Shown here piece after piece: positions 45,785 through 57,170 of a stretch of DNA of 64,000 bases. The notes under the pieces are model-generated. The model did no database searches and had not been told where the DNA came from. It was given only the letters and a program-made list of their open reading frames with translations. How positions within the stretch are numbered: position 1 is the first letter of the stretch; every line of letters begins with the position of its first letter. A program made the position numbers and the translations under genes. Source of the DNA: Lactarius indigo (Eukaryota; Basidiomycota; Agaricomycetes; Russulales; Russulaceae); NCBI GenBank assembly GCA_025766275.1, contig JAFKAC010000037.1, forward strand, positions 62,001 to 126,000. Reading direction: 5' to 3'.

Positions 45785-47672
45785 GGCCTTATCTCTGTAC
45801 AGGTGCGAGGCATGGGTGGCAGAGCTCGCACGACTTGGCCTTCAGGCCAAGTATCCGACGCTCGTCCAGGGCCTCTCGACCGGTTTTGATCTTGGGATTC
45901 CCGAGATCGTACATACTTATACCCCTCCTAATCATCCATCCGTCAAAACCCTTTCACCTGTACTTAACCTCATCACTGAACATGAATTCGCTACGGGCCA
46001 GTACATCGGACCCTTCTCGTGCGTGCAGCTGGAGGCCAGCATCGGCCCTTTTCAGTCCTCCCCCTTATCCCTCGTTCCCAAGACAGCCAAGCCAGGACAA
46101 TTCCGAGCGGTGCACAACTTCTCACACCCTCATAGCCCGCTGCAGGGAACGGCTTCCATCAACGCACATGTTGAGAGCGACGACTTCCCTTGCACCTGGG
46201 GCACCTTCACAGCTGTCGCCCTCCTCATCTCCCGCTTGCCTCCCAGCTCCCAGGCCTCCGTGCGGGACGTGGCCGAAGGATACAGGACCATTCCCGCCGC
46301 GCCTTCCCAATGGCCCGGCCTTGTCGTCCATTTGCAGGCCGAAGACCGGTTCGCAGTCAACACGTGCAACAATTTCGGCCTCACCTCAGCCGGAGGTGTG
46401 TACGGAAGGGTCACGGATGCCAGTGCAGACATGTTCTGGGGAAACGGCATTGGCCCTCTATCAAAATGGGTCAACGACCACATCTTCTTCAGAATCCCGT
46501 GCACCCACCTACGCAACTATAATGCGCAACGCGCTGAATGGCACCGGGAGATTCTCGCCCAAGGGGGCTGCATACAGGACGGTAGCCGCCTGTGGTACAA
46601 GGGCAAAAGCCTACCCGATGATTCGCTGGAAGAGTTCGACGAAGACTGCACAGCCGTCCTTCAGGACCTCGCCGACTCTTCCCCACGTCCCAAGTTGGAT
46701 CAAGAATTCATGTACACCGACGCGGATATTGATGCGCTCTCGGCACACCTCGGCATCAAATGGGAGACCTCCAAAACGGTCCCATTCACCTCGGAGGTCC
46801 CGTATCTCGGGCTGTGCTGGGACCTGCACACGCGTACAGTCTATCTACTTGAGAAGAAAAGAATCAAATATCTCTCGGCCATTGCAGAATGGGAGGAGAA
46901 GTGTGTCCACAACCTCCTCGAGACTCAAAGATTATACGGCAAACTCCACCACACGTTGCTGGTCATCCCGGCAGGGCACGCTTACCTCACCAACATGGAG
47001 GCCATGCTGGCCTCATGTAATAACAGTCCTTTCGTACCTCGCACCCCACCCTGGGACAATCAAAGCGACCTTAAATGGTGGACGCAGCGACTCAGTCGCC
47101 CCGAGATATCCAGGCCCATCCCAGCCCCTGAACCCCTCATCGACTACAGCACCTTCTCAGATGTGAGCTCTGGATTCGGCGTCGCAATCACGATTGGCCC
47201 CAGATGGAGAGCCTGGTGCTTGGCACCAGGCTGGAAATCTCAGGGACGAGACATTCAATGGGCCGAGGCGATCGGTTTTGAGCTTCTCATCATCGGCCTA
47301 TGCACATTTTCAAGCAAGGGCGAACACATTAAAGTCTACGGGGACAACCGCGGCGTCATCGAGGGATGGTGGAAAAGATCCAGCGCCAACAAACCAACAA
47401 ACTGTGTCTTCCGCCGTATCCTTGAGTTATCGGAAAATCGCAGTACAGTCATTCACACAAGATACATTCCGAGCGCACAAAATCCTGCTGATGCTCCCTC
47501 CAGAGGGCATTACCCCTCCTCCGGGCTCCTACTCGGACACATCAGCATCCCTGAGGAGGTCAAACCCTTCCTCGTCGACACCCACCCCGCACAATTTGAC
47601 GAGGGAGGCCATCGTAGCTCGGCTAGTTCAAAAGCGCGGCCTCAAGGACTTTCAACCAAGCGCAGGCGCTGA
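45249..47672 (+). CDS. Reverse transcriptase/RNase H of the DIRS-type element
   Basis: An open frame of 807 codons; the real protein probably begins near 45700, since the first ~150 codons overlap gag and look non-coding. RT features: SPLSLVPKTAKPGQFRAVHN, VRDVAEGYRTIP, NNFGLTSAGGVYGRV, and the polymerase motif KWVNDHIFF near 46465. That motif normally carries two Asp (VDDH); here the first is Asn (AAC 46473-46475), which should inactivate it. RNase H follows: TFSDVSSGFG, QWAEAIGFE, YGDNRGVI, NPADAPSRG supply the four acidic residues. This order (gag, RT-RH, then tyrosine recombinase) is characteristic of DIRS elements. Confidence 0.85.
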   Translation: MIRSTGRSRIGSPRQLTPPPDTIAIRVSTTITAIDPLPPAGVIHRESVLALIHPTHIGVHPPIVQRSTLERLLGARAVTTRSFFSPVQAHVGESARSALGATNTHSPSAGHKKYGTDRQTLPGKTSKGGSSQQTASRSASIGRSPEDAPWPVTPSITDARAAESQITEPKLVLEQRKLEALSLYRCEAWVAELARLGLQAKYPTLVQGLSTGFDLGIPEIVHTYTPPNHPSVKTLSPVLNLITEHEFATGQYIGPFSCVQLEASIGPFQSSPLSLVPKTAKPGQFRAVHNFSHPHSPLQGTASINAHVESDDFPCTWGTFTAVALLISRLPPSSQASVRDVAEGYRTIPAAPSQWPGLVVHLQAEDRFAVNTCNNFGLTSAGGVYGRVTDASADMFWGNGIGPLSKWVNDHIFFRIPCTHLRNYNAQRAEWHREILAQGGCIQDGSRLWYKGKSLPDDSLEEFDEDCTAVLQDLADSSPRPKLDQEFMYTDADIDALSAHLGIKWETSKTVPFTSEVPYLGLCWDLHTRTVYLLEKKRIKYLSAIAEWEEKCVHNLLETQRLYGKLHHTLLVIPAGHAYLTNMEAMLASCNNSPFVPRTPPWDNQSDLKWWTQRLSRPEISRPIPAPEPLIDYSTFSDVSSGFGVAITIGPRWRAWCLAPGWKSQGRDIQWAEAIGFELLIIGLCTFSSKGEHIKVYGDNRGVIEGWWKRSSANKPTNCVFRRILELSENRSTVIHTRYIPSAQNPADAPSRGHYPSSGLLLGHISIPEEVKPFLVDTHPAQFDEGGHRSSASSKARPQGLSTKRRR

Positions 47673-48891
47673 AAACTCCAAGCGGCGAAAACCCCTCAAC
47701 ACGAGGCCGCGCCATCTCCCCATACCTTCCATCGCCTCCTCACCTCATAAAAAGCCGGCCCCCTACCCGACGTCCCTCACTCCTCTCCCCTCCTCACTCC
47801 GCCCGCACTGTCTCGCCAAGAATCGCTTGAGACTGTGGACCCCCATCAGCAACCAGCTTTCGTCTCCGGACACCCCAGTCGTTAGCGCAGAAGAGCGAGA
47901 GTGCGTCAAAAATACCATGGTACACGCATGGGAAGAGGTCACGCGCGAGGCATACGGGTCCGGCCTACTAATGTGGCATTGTTTCTGCGATGACAAAGGA
48001 GTCCCCGAGCCTGAGAGAGCTCCAGCATCACAACCCCTCCTATCCGCATTCGTGGCCCACATGGTGGCTGTGTATTCCGGCAAGACTATTTCCAACTACC
48101 TGAACGGCGTGCGAGCCTGGCATATCCTCCATAGCATCCCATGGATACTCGACAAAAACGAGATGGATGCCATGCTGCGCGCCGCCAGCAAACTCACTCC
48201 GGACACCTCGAAAAGAAAAGCCCGCCATCCTTACACCCCTGATTTCATTGCGGCCGTCAAGCGAGGCCTGGTCATGGATGATCCTCTCGACGCAGCTGTC
48301 TTCGCATGTCTAGCCACATGTTTCTACGCCTCGGCTAGACTTGGCGAATTCACGGTTCGCACCCTGGAGAGCTTCCGCCCCAGCACCCACATCACCACCC
48401 AGAACCTCTCATATGAGCAGGATCGCGGCGGCAACAGGGTGACCGTTTTACACCTCCCCTCAACAAAAGCCGCAGGCAGGGACGGAGAGGACGTGTACTG
48501 GGCGACGCAGGCAGGGGAGACTGACCCCTCAGCGGCCCTGCAAAACCATCTAACCATAAATCAGCCTTCCGAGGCATCACATTTATTCGCGTATCGAGCC
48601 AAGAACACCCATCGCCCTCTCACCAAATCAAAGTTCCTGGAGAGAGTGGGGAAGGCCGCTCGCACAGCCGGCCTCGAGCCGCTGCAAGGACACGGCATTC
48701 GGATCGGGTCCACACTCAAATATCTTCTTTGAGGTGTCCCTTTCGACGTCATGAAAGCCAAAGGCCGCTGGGCTGGGGACTCCTTTTTGCTATACCTGAG
48801 GAAGCACGCGGTTATCATCGCCCCCTACATTCAAGACGTCCCTGAAATACACGAAGCCTTCATACGCTATGCCATGCCCCCAGTGCGCTAG
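47491..48891 (+). pseudogene. Tyrosine recombinase of the DIRS-type element
   Basis: Start ATG 47491 inside the RNase H frame. A basic N terminus, a SAM-like core-binding region (YGSGLLMWHCFCDDKG; ISNYLNGVRAWHILH), then the catalytic domain. The catalytic Arg is in SARLGEF (about 48335), the H-x-x-R box is HGIRIG (about 48700), and the nucleophile Tyr is in SFLLYLRKH (about 48794). TGA at 48730-48732 separates the box from the Tyr; the frame is open after it to TAG 48889-48891. The residue expected there is Arg (L-R-G-V-P-F-D-V), so CGA to TGA is likely. Without the Tyr the enzyme cannot cut DNA. Confidence 0.85.
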
Positions 48892-49264
48892 AAACAACGC
48901 CCCGCCTCACCAGTGCCACACGCAGGGTAAGCAATGCCATGCCATCTCTTCCTAAACAGGGGGTACCGAGTCTCACTCGCCGCGTCATCGATTCCTAACA
49001 GATTGGGTGTCGCGACCTCGCCTCGGCCACCGGAGCTCATTTTCGATCGTGAAGTGCTTCGCGCTTTCGCCCGTCTTCTATGCACCTACCCCCATACACT
49101 AGATATACCGTTTCCGCTACCTCATAGGTTAAATAAACAATCGCACTTCTCTTCAATCGTCAGCGTTCCGTGTCGCGTGCTTCTCACCCCTCCCCCTTCC
49201 ACCGTTTTGCCTTCAAGCGACCACGGAACTGGCTCCAAACGAGAACCAAGTAGCGTCTCGCAAA

Positions 49265-50612
49265 GATGCTCGTTTTTCAAAAAAAGAATGGATGTTTTCT
49301 TTCCGCGTATATCCCCCTCATTCGATAAACACACTCATTACGACTTGATCATTTTGCTTTAAAGATAAGGGAGCACGTCTCCAGACAGCCTTTCTTTATC
49401 TGATCACTGCATGATCGCTACCCGATATCCTCATATCATAGCTGCCTATTTTTTTCCGTCGTAAAGCTCACATACATGCACATACTGATGTTGGTGGGAG
49501 ATAGATAAGATCACTGAGACAATACTATATTGCACCGAATACAGCTTTTACCCAACCTAATCGACTCGACTTGACCGTCGTCCACCGGAACCAGTTCGAA
49601 CGGATACGCATCTCAGCTGATATAATGCGACTGTTTGCGCCCCTGTTCGGCCAATATACCACGAGAAGGCAGAGGAGTGCGCTGGTGCAGTGTCAAGGGT
49701 GATTTGCGCGCTGGTACCGGGTCGGGGAGCTGGAGCGTAACGTTAGGGTCATGGGGTGGAGGAGTTTCAGTCGGGTATGCATGGAGACGGAAGGCACGTA
49801 CCGATCTTGTTGAGCCCGAACAGAACCACTTGCCCTCCGCCTCGCGCCCGCGCACGTCCTCCTCGATTGGCCAGCTGCGCCGCCCAACTGGCCCGTGCGC
49901 GTCAAGCACGAGTAATATGGTGGCGAGCTCATGCGTATAGAACTGCTACTACAACTGCTCCTTCGTCATGCCAGAGGGGAAGGCCGCTAGGTACGCGAAC
50001 GACAAAAGTTTGGACTTGACGTCGTCGGGTCTTCGCAACGCGGGTTATGTGGCGGGGACTGGGCAGAACTGATCAGTGGCCAGGTCAGCGGGTAAGATGG
50101 AGAGGATTGTGCTGCGTTGCTGACCCTGATATTGGGCCTGTGGACACCTGAATCCATCTCGAGTTCTGAGCTTGACTGATGTCCTGAGCAAAGAAAATTG
50201 GGTGCTTACTTCATTTGAGGGGTGGGCTTATTTTTTTGCGCGTTGTTGAGAGAGTCGCAAGGGGGATGTCGTTGAGCTGACTGTTTCTGATGCGAGAAAG
50301 GTTGGGTGCTACTTGACTCTTGAGAAATGCCAACGGCTGCAAGTCAGGCCAAACGGCATGATCGACTATCCAATGTCATCAGCGAGTCGACGGGAGTTGG
50401 CAGTTCCAGGCATGTTGTCGTAGACGAAAAGTTGGAACAGAATGGCTCAGCCTCAACAAGCTCGTGACACCGTCCGTGTACTCGAGTCACGCGTCACGCG
50501 TCACGACACCACCCATCCTTGCCTCCGACCGTCGTTCACACATCCGTCTTGCTTCATCAGAGTTCTTCACAACCACCCCAAGCTTAAACAACCAAATTTC
50601 TTATATATTGGG
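49265..50612. other. Intergenic region paralogous to 26120-27729
   Basis: Matches its counterpart in blocks (TATTGCACCGAATA, TTTACCCAACCTAATCGA, GGTACCGGGTCGGGGAG, GAGCTGACTGTTTCTGAT). It presumably holds the promoter of GTPase gene 2. No open frame is conserved between the copies. Confidence 0.45.
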
Positions 50613-53600
50613 ATGGAATTGAATCCAAGATCTGCAACCGATATAGACGATCAACCTCAGTTAGTTTGAACAACTTCCTCTCGCCGAGCATAGACTGACC
50701 GATTCACGAACAGAGTTATTCGTTTGAAAAGTATATAGAACCTACAATTGCTTCTGAGAAGAATTGATATAGTTGCGTAGAAATATCTGTCGATTTTATT
50801 AGGACACGTCCCACATCCACCGATCTCGAGCTTGTTTTCAAGGACGACGCCGGTGTCACATACAAGTCTTACAAATTCAAGAACGGCGACCTTGTTCGTT
50901 GGCACCCCAACATGTTCGTGTCATTAGCCGTGTTTTTTCCCTCACCGTCGAGTGCTAATTTATTCCGCGTAGCTATGTTAAGACCCACACAAAAGCTACG
51001 TTGACCATCCAGCGGGCGCTGTTCAAAATAAGGGTCGCTGAAGTTTCCGTCGAGTTTAAGCCATATAAGTTTGGAGACGACAAGGTTATCCGTCTGGAAG
51101 GTGGTGGTGCCTTTCCTCCCAGTACAATCCGCTTCTTACTGAGTGGCTTCACAGATAGCGACCATCGCGTTGCCGTGACTTTTGTTTACACGAAATCCAA
51201 ATCGGTGTGTCTTTGATTGTTCTCTGGTGCCAGAAAGCCGTTGAATTCCTCCTATAGTTGGCAAACGTCACTCGCGATCTTGACCCTCGAGCCACCTTCC
51301 CAAACACCGTTGCGCCAATGGACACACAGCAACCCGGTCGTCGAATTCCAGAAATCAAGTTCCGCGTGCTTATTATAGGAAGAGCAAACGCAGGAAAGAC
51401 GTCAATTTTGCAGAGAATCTGCGAAACCACAGAGAGCCCCGTCATTTACCGGGGAATGAAGGAAGTACGTAGTCCAACCGTTTTGTCCGCGAACCTGATT
51501 TCACTGCCGACCAGGTTAGACTCGACCCGTCCATGGATGTAAGTGATGGTAGTATTTTCTTCGGTTGTCTTGAACATGAAACCAGCGAGGCGAGCACGGA
51601 ATCGACGATGAACTCATGTTCTCTAATCATAAGGGCTACGTTTTCCACGACTCACGTGGAATTGAGTCAGGTGGCGCTGAGGAACTCACGATTCTGCAAG
51701 AGTTCATTCGACGCAAGTGTGGAGAAAGGCGACTGGCAGACAGATTGCATGCGATATGGTTTGGACTGTCAAGTATTCACAATGATGACAACTAACAGTC
51801 ATGGTTTTTGAGGTACTGCGTCCCAATGGACAACCAACGGCCACAGCTCGATCTCAAATTTTTCAAGAATATCTGTCCTGACGGAAACGGTGTGTCATTA
51901 CGGATGTTCGTGACTGTATTAACCAGATAATTTTCAGTCCCTATCGTTGCGGTATTTACAAAATATGATCAATTCCTACGAAATGTCCAAATCTATGTGG
52001 AGGATTTCGGAGGCCCAGGTGACAATGTATCTGATGTGGCAGAGAAACAATTTGAAGAGCACTACTTGCGTGCACTGGATGATGGTGTTAGATTCGTGCG
52101 ATTAGAAAGTGAGTGGAGGGCCAGATACCTGAGTTACGTGCTAATACTTTTGGGGCAGAAATGCACAAGCAAAATATGGGCTGCGATAAGCTTATTGAGA
52201 CGACAGCTGCAGCTTTAAATGACGACATCGTCGGATTAATGCTTTTGGCCGTGCAGAACGGTAATTTAGCATTAAGTGTTAAAGAAGCTTTGAGGCGGTG
52301 AGTGTGTCAATGGGAGTGCAATGTGAGCGACAATGACGATGAAAATCCCAGTATCGATTCCCATAGTGACGTGGGGGTCAAAGAAATAGTTCGGGAGTGT
52401 CTCATCCCGTTTCCACACATCTGGGTGAGTATCGATAAGGCGGTACAGTAGATTATGGTACAGGATTGATAATCTTTGATACCGCCTGACTACTAGTGGG
52501 TGAGTGGCTGCCATGGCTCATTGTGTTTCAAATCTGCTGACGATGGCTATCCTCGGCTATCCAGGAAGTGAGTGGCTGCTGTGACTTTCTGGTTCGAGCC
52601 TGCTGACAACAGCTTTCCTCGGCTCTCCAGAGAGTGAGTGGCTGCCGTGACTCTCTGTGTTTCGAGCCTGCTGACACCGGCTCTCCTCGGCTCTCCAGGA
52701 AGTGAGTGGCCGCCGTGGCTCTCTAAGTTTCGAGCCTGCTGACGACGGCTATCCTTGTCTCTCCAGGAAGTGAGTGGCTTCCATGGCTCTCTGTTTTTCA
52801 AGCCTGCTGACGACGACTCTCCTCGGCACTCCAGAGAGTGAGTGGCTGCCGTGACTCACTGTGTTTTGGACCTGCTAATGACGGCTGTCCTCGGCTTCCA
52901 GCTCGTGAGTGGCTACCATGGTTCTCTGTGTTTCGAGCCTGCTGACGATGGCTGTCCTCGGCTCTCCAGGAAGTGAGTGGCCGCTGTGGCTCTCTGTGTT
53001 TTGACCCTGCTGACAACGGCTGTCCTCGGCTCTCCAGGAAGTGAGTGGCTGCCGTGGCTCTCTGTGCTTCGAGCCTGCTGACGATGGCTGTCTCGGCTCT
53101 CCAGTGGGTGAGTGGCTGCTGTGACTCTCTGTGTTTCGAGTCTGCTGGCGACAGCTGTCTGGGCTCTCCAGGGAGTGAGTGGCCACCATGGCTCTCTGTG
53201 TTTCGAGCCTGCTGACCACAGCTTTCCTCGGCTCTCCAGGCAGTGAGTGGCCGCCGTAGCTCTCTGTGTTTCAAGCCTGCTGACAACAGCTGTCTCGGCT
53301 CTCCAGGCAGTGAGTGGCTGCCGTGGCTCTCTGTGTTTCGAGCCTGCTGACGACGGCTCTCCTTGGCTCTTCAGGAAGTGAGTGGCTGCCGTAGCTCTCT
53401 GTGTTTCGAGCCTGCTGACCACAGCTGTCTCGGCACTCCAGAGAGTGAGTGGCTGCCGTAGCTCTCTGTGTTTCGAGCTTGTTGATGACAGCCGTCCATG
53501 TCTCTACAGGAAGTGAGTGGCTGCCATGGCTCTCTGTGTTTCAAGCCTGCTGACGACGGCCATCCTCGGCCCTCCAGTTCGTGAGTGGTTGCCGTGGCTC

Positions 53601-56600
53601 TCTGTACTTCGAGCCTGCTGACGATGGCTGTCCTTTGCTCTGTAGAGAGTGAGTGGCTGCGGTTGCTCTGTGTTTCGGGCCTGCTGATGACGGCTCACCT
53701 CGGCTCTTCAGATAGTGAGTGGCTCCTGTACCTCTCTGTGTTTCGAGACTGCTGATGATGGCTGTCCTCGGCTTTCCAGAGAGTGAGTGGCTGCTGTACC
53801 TCTCTGTGTTTCGAGCTTGCTGACGATGGCTGTCCTCGGCTCTCCAGAGAGTGAGTGGCTACCGCGGCTCTCTGTATTTGAGGCCTGCTCACGACAGTTG
53901 TCCTTGGCTCTCCAGTGGGTGAGTGGCTTCCGTGGCTCTCTGTATTTCAAGCCTGCTGACGACGGCTGTCCTCGGCTCTCCAGAGAGTGAGTGGCTACCA
54001 TGGTTCTCTGTGTTTCGAGCCTGCTGATGTCTGCTGTCCTCGACTCTCCAGCAAGTGAGTGGCTGCCATGGCTCTCTGTATTTCAAGCCTGCTGACGACA
54101 ACTCTCATCGGCACTCCAGTGGGTGAGTGGCTGCCGTGGCTCTCTGTGTTTCAAGCCTGCTGACAACGGCTGTCCTTGGCTCTCCAGAGAGTGAGTGGCT
54201 GCCGTGACTCTCTGTGTTTCGAGCCTGCTGACGACGGTTGTCCTCGGCTTTCCAGCTCGTGAGTTGCTACCATGGTTCTCTGTGTTTCGAGCCTGCTGAC
54301 GATGGCTGTCCTCGGCTCTCCAGTTAGTGAGTGGCTGCCATGACTCTCTGTGTTTCGAGCCTGCTGATGACGGCTTTCCTCGGCTCTCCAGGGTGTGAGT
54401 GGCTACCGTTCCTCTCTGTGTTTCAAGCCTGCTGACGATGGCTGTCTTCGGCTCTCCAGTTCGTGAGTGGCTGCCGTGACTCTCTGTGTATTGAGCCTGA
54501 TAATGATGGCTGTCCTCGGCTCTCCAGTTCGTGAGTGGCTACCATGGTTCTCTGTGTTTCAAGCCCGCTGATGACGGCTGTCCTCGTCTCTCCAGTTCGT
54601 GAGTGGCCGCTGTGACTCTCTGCGTTTCGAGCCTGCTGACACCGGCTCTCCTCGGCTTTCCAGCAAGTGAGTGGCTGCCGTGGCTCTCTGTGTTTCAAGC
54701 CTGCTGATGACCGCTGTCCTCGGCTTTCCAGAGAGTGAGTGGCTGCCATGGCTCTCTGTGTTTCGAGCCTGCTGATGACGGCTGTCCCCTGTTCTCCAGG
54801 ATGTGAGTGGCCGCCGTGGCTTTCTGTATCTCAAGCCTGCTGACGACGGCTCTCCTCGGAACTCCAGTTCGTGAGTGGCTACCATGGTTCTCTGTGTTTC
54901 TAGCTTGCTGATGACGGCTTTCCTCGGCTCTCCAGGAAGTGAGTGTCTGCTGTGGCTCTCTGTGTTTCGAGCCTGCTGACGATGACTGTCCTCGGCTCTC
55001 CAGAGAGTGGGTGGCTGCCGTAGCTCTCTGTATATCGAGCCTGTTGACGACGGCTGTCTCGGCTCTCCAGTTCGTGAGTGGCTGTTGTGGCTCTCTGAGT
55101 TTCGAGCCTGCTGACGATGGCTGTCCTTGGCTCTCCAGTTAGTGAGTGGCTGCCATGGCTCTCTGCGTTTCAAGCCTGCTTACCATGGCTGTCCTTGGCT
55201 CTCCAGGGAGTGAGTGGCTGCCGTGACTCTCTATGTTTCCAGCCTGCTGACGAGGGCTCTCCTCTGCTCTCCAGGCAGTGAGTGGCTGCCGTTCCTCTTT
55301 ATGTTTCGAGCCTGCTGACGATGGCTATCCTTGGCTCTCCAGGCAGTGAGTGGCTGCCATGACTCTTTGTGCTTCAAGCCTGCTGATGACGGCTTTCCTC
55401 GTCTCTCCAGAGAGTGAGTCGCTGCTGTGACTCTCTGTTTCGAGCCTGCTGACGACGGCTTTCTTTGGCTCTCCAGGAAGTGAGTGGCTGCCGTGGCTCT
55501 CTTTATTTCGAGCCTGCTGATGACGGCTGTCTTTCGCTCTCCAGGGAGTGAGGGGCTGCAGTTTCTCTCTGTGTTTCGGGCCTGCTGACGACAGCCATCC
55601 TCGGCTTTCCAGTTTGTGAGTGGCTGCCATGGCTCTCTGTGTATTGAGCCTGATAATGATGGCTGTCCTCGGCTCTCCAGGAAGTCAGTTGCTACCATGG
55701 TTCTCTGTGTTTTGACCCTGCTCACGACGGCTGTCCTTGGCTCTCCAGGAAGTTAGTGGCTGCTGTGACTCTATGTGTTTCGAGCCTGCTGACGACGGCC
55801 GTCCTTGGCTCTCCAGGGAGTCAGTGGCTGCCGTAGCTCTCTGTGTTTCAAGCTTGCTGATAACGGCTGTCTTTGGCTCTCCAGGGAGTCAGTGGCTACC
55901 ATGGTTCTCTGTGTTTCGAGCCTGCTGACGACGACTGTCCTTGGCTCTCCAGGAAGTGAGTCGCCGCCGTGACTCTCTGTGTTTCGAGCCTGCTGATGAT
56001 GGCTTTCCTCGTCTCTCCAGTTCGTGAGTGGCTGCTGTGGCTCTCTGTGTTCAGAGCATGCTGACAACGGCTTTACTCGGCTCTCCAGGATGTGAGCAGC
56101 TGCCATAGCTCTCTCTGTTTCGAGCCTGCTGACCACAAATGTCCTTGGCTCTCCAGGAAGTGAGTGGCTACCATGGTTCTCTGTGTTTCGAGCCTGCTGA
56201 CGATGGCTATCCTTGGCACTCCAGTTCGTGAGTGGCCACCATGGCTCTCTGTGTTTCGAGCCTGCTGATGACGGCTGTCCTCGGCTTTCCAGAGAGTGAG
56301 TGGCTGCCATGGCTCTCTGTGTCTCGAGCCTGCTGATTACGGCTGTCCCCTGTTCTCCAGGATGTGAGTGGCCACCGTGGCTTTCTGTGTCTCGAGCCTG
56401 CTGACGACGGCTCTCCTCGGAACTCCAGGATGTGAGTGGCTACCATGGTTCTCTGTGTTTCTAGCTTGCTGATGACGGCTTTCCTCGGCTCTCCAGGAAG
56501 TGAGTGGCTGCTGTGGCTCTCTGTGTTTCGAGCCTGCTGACAACGGCTTTCCTCGGCTCTCCAGTTAGTCAGTGGCTGCCGTAGCTCTCTGTGTTTCGAG

Positions 56601-57170
56601 CCTGCTGATGATGGCTTTCCTTGGCCCTCCAGGGAGTGAGTGGCTGCCGTAACTCTCTGTTTAGAGCCTTCTGACAATGGCTGTCCTTGACTCTCCAGTT
56701 AGTGAGTGGCTGCCGTGGCTCTCTGTGTTTCTAGCCTGCTGACGACAGCTGTCCTCGGCTCCTCAGGTTGTGAGTGACTGCCATGTGTCGCTGTGGTTTG
56801 AGCCTGCTGATGACTCTTCCCCCGGATCTTCAGGATGTGAGTTGCCATATGCCTTTCCGTGCTTTTTTATCTGTCGATTATACCTGTCTTTGACTATTCA
56901 TCTATCTCACTCATCCCTGATTAACTAGCACGTGCGTGCATGCTCCCCTTCCTAGCTTGCTCATGGTGTTTACCTCTATTTCTCCAGTTTGTAAGTGCTT
57001 TCTGTATATTCACCGAACCACACATCTCATTTGTCCTTCAGACAGTGCAGATTATGTCACTGCCCACCATTCGAAATGTGTTCTTTTCATACTACATTCA
57101 TCTATCCCTGGCTTATGATGTTTATCTCTCTAGCTTACTGTCACCGGTCTCGGCACCGGTTATCATTTGA
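50613..57170 (+). CDS. P-loop GTPase gene 2, containing a tandem micro-exon array
   Basis: Paralogue of gene 1 with the same intron positions. ATG 50613 (MELNPRSATDIDDQ), but TGA at 50667 where gene 1 stays open, so the first exon may be broken. Upstream exons: SVDFIRTRPTSTDLELVFKD (from 50781) and TLTIQRALFKIRVAEVSVEF (about 51000-51210, intact unlike gene 1). G-domain exons: 51258-51464 (GRANAGKTS), 51515-51538, 51586-51758 (HDSRG), 51813-51889, 51938-52108 (TKYD), 52159-52297, 52352-52424 (ending FPHIW). A 72-nt intron leads to TGG 52497, then 64 intron-plus-triplet units, TTT 56988-56990, and the last exon 57042-57170 (TVQIMSLPTIRNVF..., 129 nt as in gene 1). All visible G-domain motifs are intact. 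Confidence 0.7.
52497..56836 (+). repeat. Tandem array 2: about 64 intron-like units, each ending in a 3-nt potential exon
   Basis: Unit: GTGAGTGGCTGCCGTGG...CTGAC...TGTCCTCGGCTCTCCAG plus three bases; mean spacing about 67.8 bp. Triplets by hand count: 14 GAA, 12 AGA, 8 TTC, 6 GGA, 5 GAT, 4 each TGG, GCA and TTA, 2 each CTC and CAA, one each ATA, GGT, TTT, GTT: 65 sense codons, no stop. Donor positions 3-6 vary (GTCAGT, GTTAGT, GTGGGT, GTGAGC) but GT and AG are never lost. Codons differ strongly from array 1 although the intron part is clearly related. Confidence 0.9.

Larger units (their letters stand above)
36336..49264 (+). mobile_element. DIRS-type tyrosine-recombinase retroelement, split by Gypsy element C
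   Basis: Boundaries come from comparison with the paralogous locus: homology to 26096-26160 stops at about 36335 (CTCATGTATG) and resumes at about 49265 (ATGCTCG). Without element C the insert is about 5.1 kb, a usual size for DIRS-like elements. It carries gag, RT/RNase H and a tyrosine recombinase in overlapping frames and has no LTRs. I could not find clear inverted terminal repeats. Confidence 0.75.

Noticed and set aside
9000..48732. TGA read as a sense codon
   Set aside because: The sister copies have CGN there, other genes in the window use TGA as a normal stop, and CpG decay explains it more simply.
36336..49264. Inverted terminal repeats of the DIRS-type element
   Set aside because: Comparison of both ends gave only weak, short similarity (CTTTGCG-like), not enough to claim.
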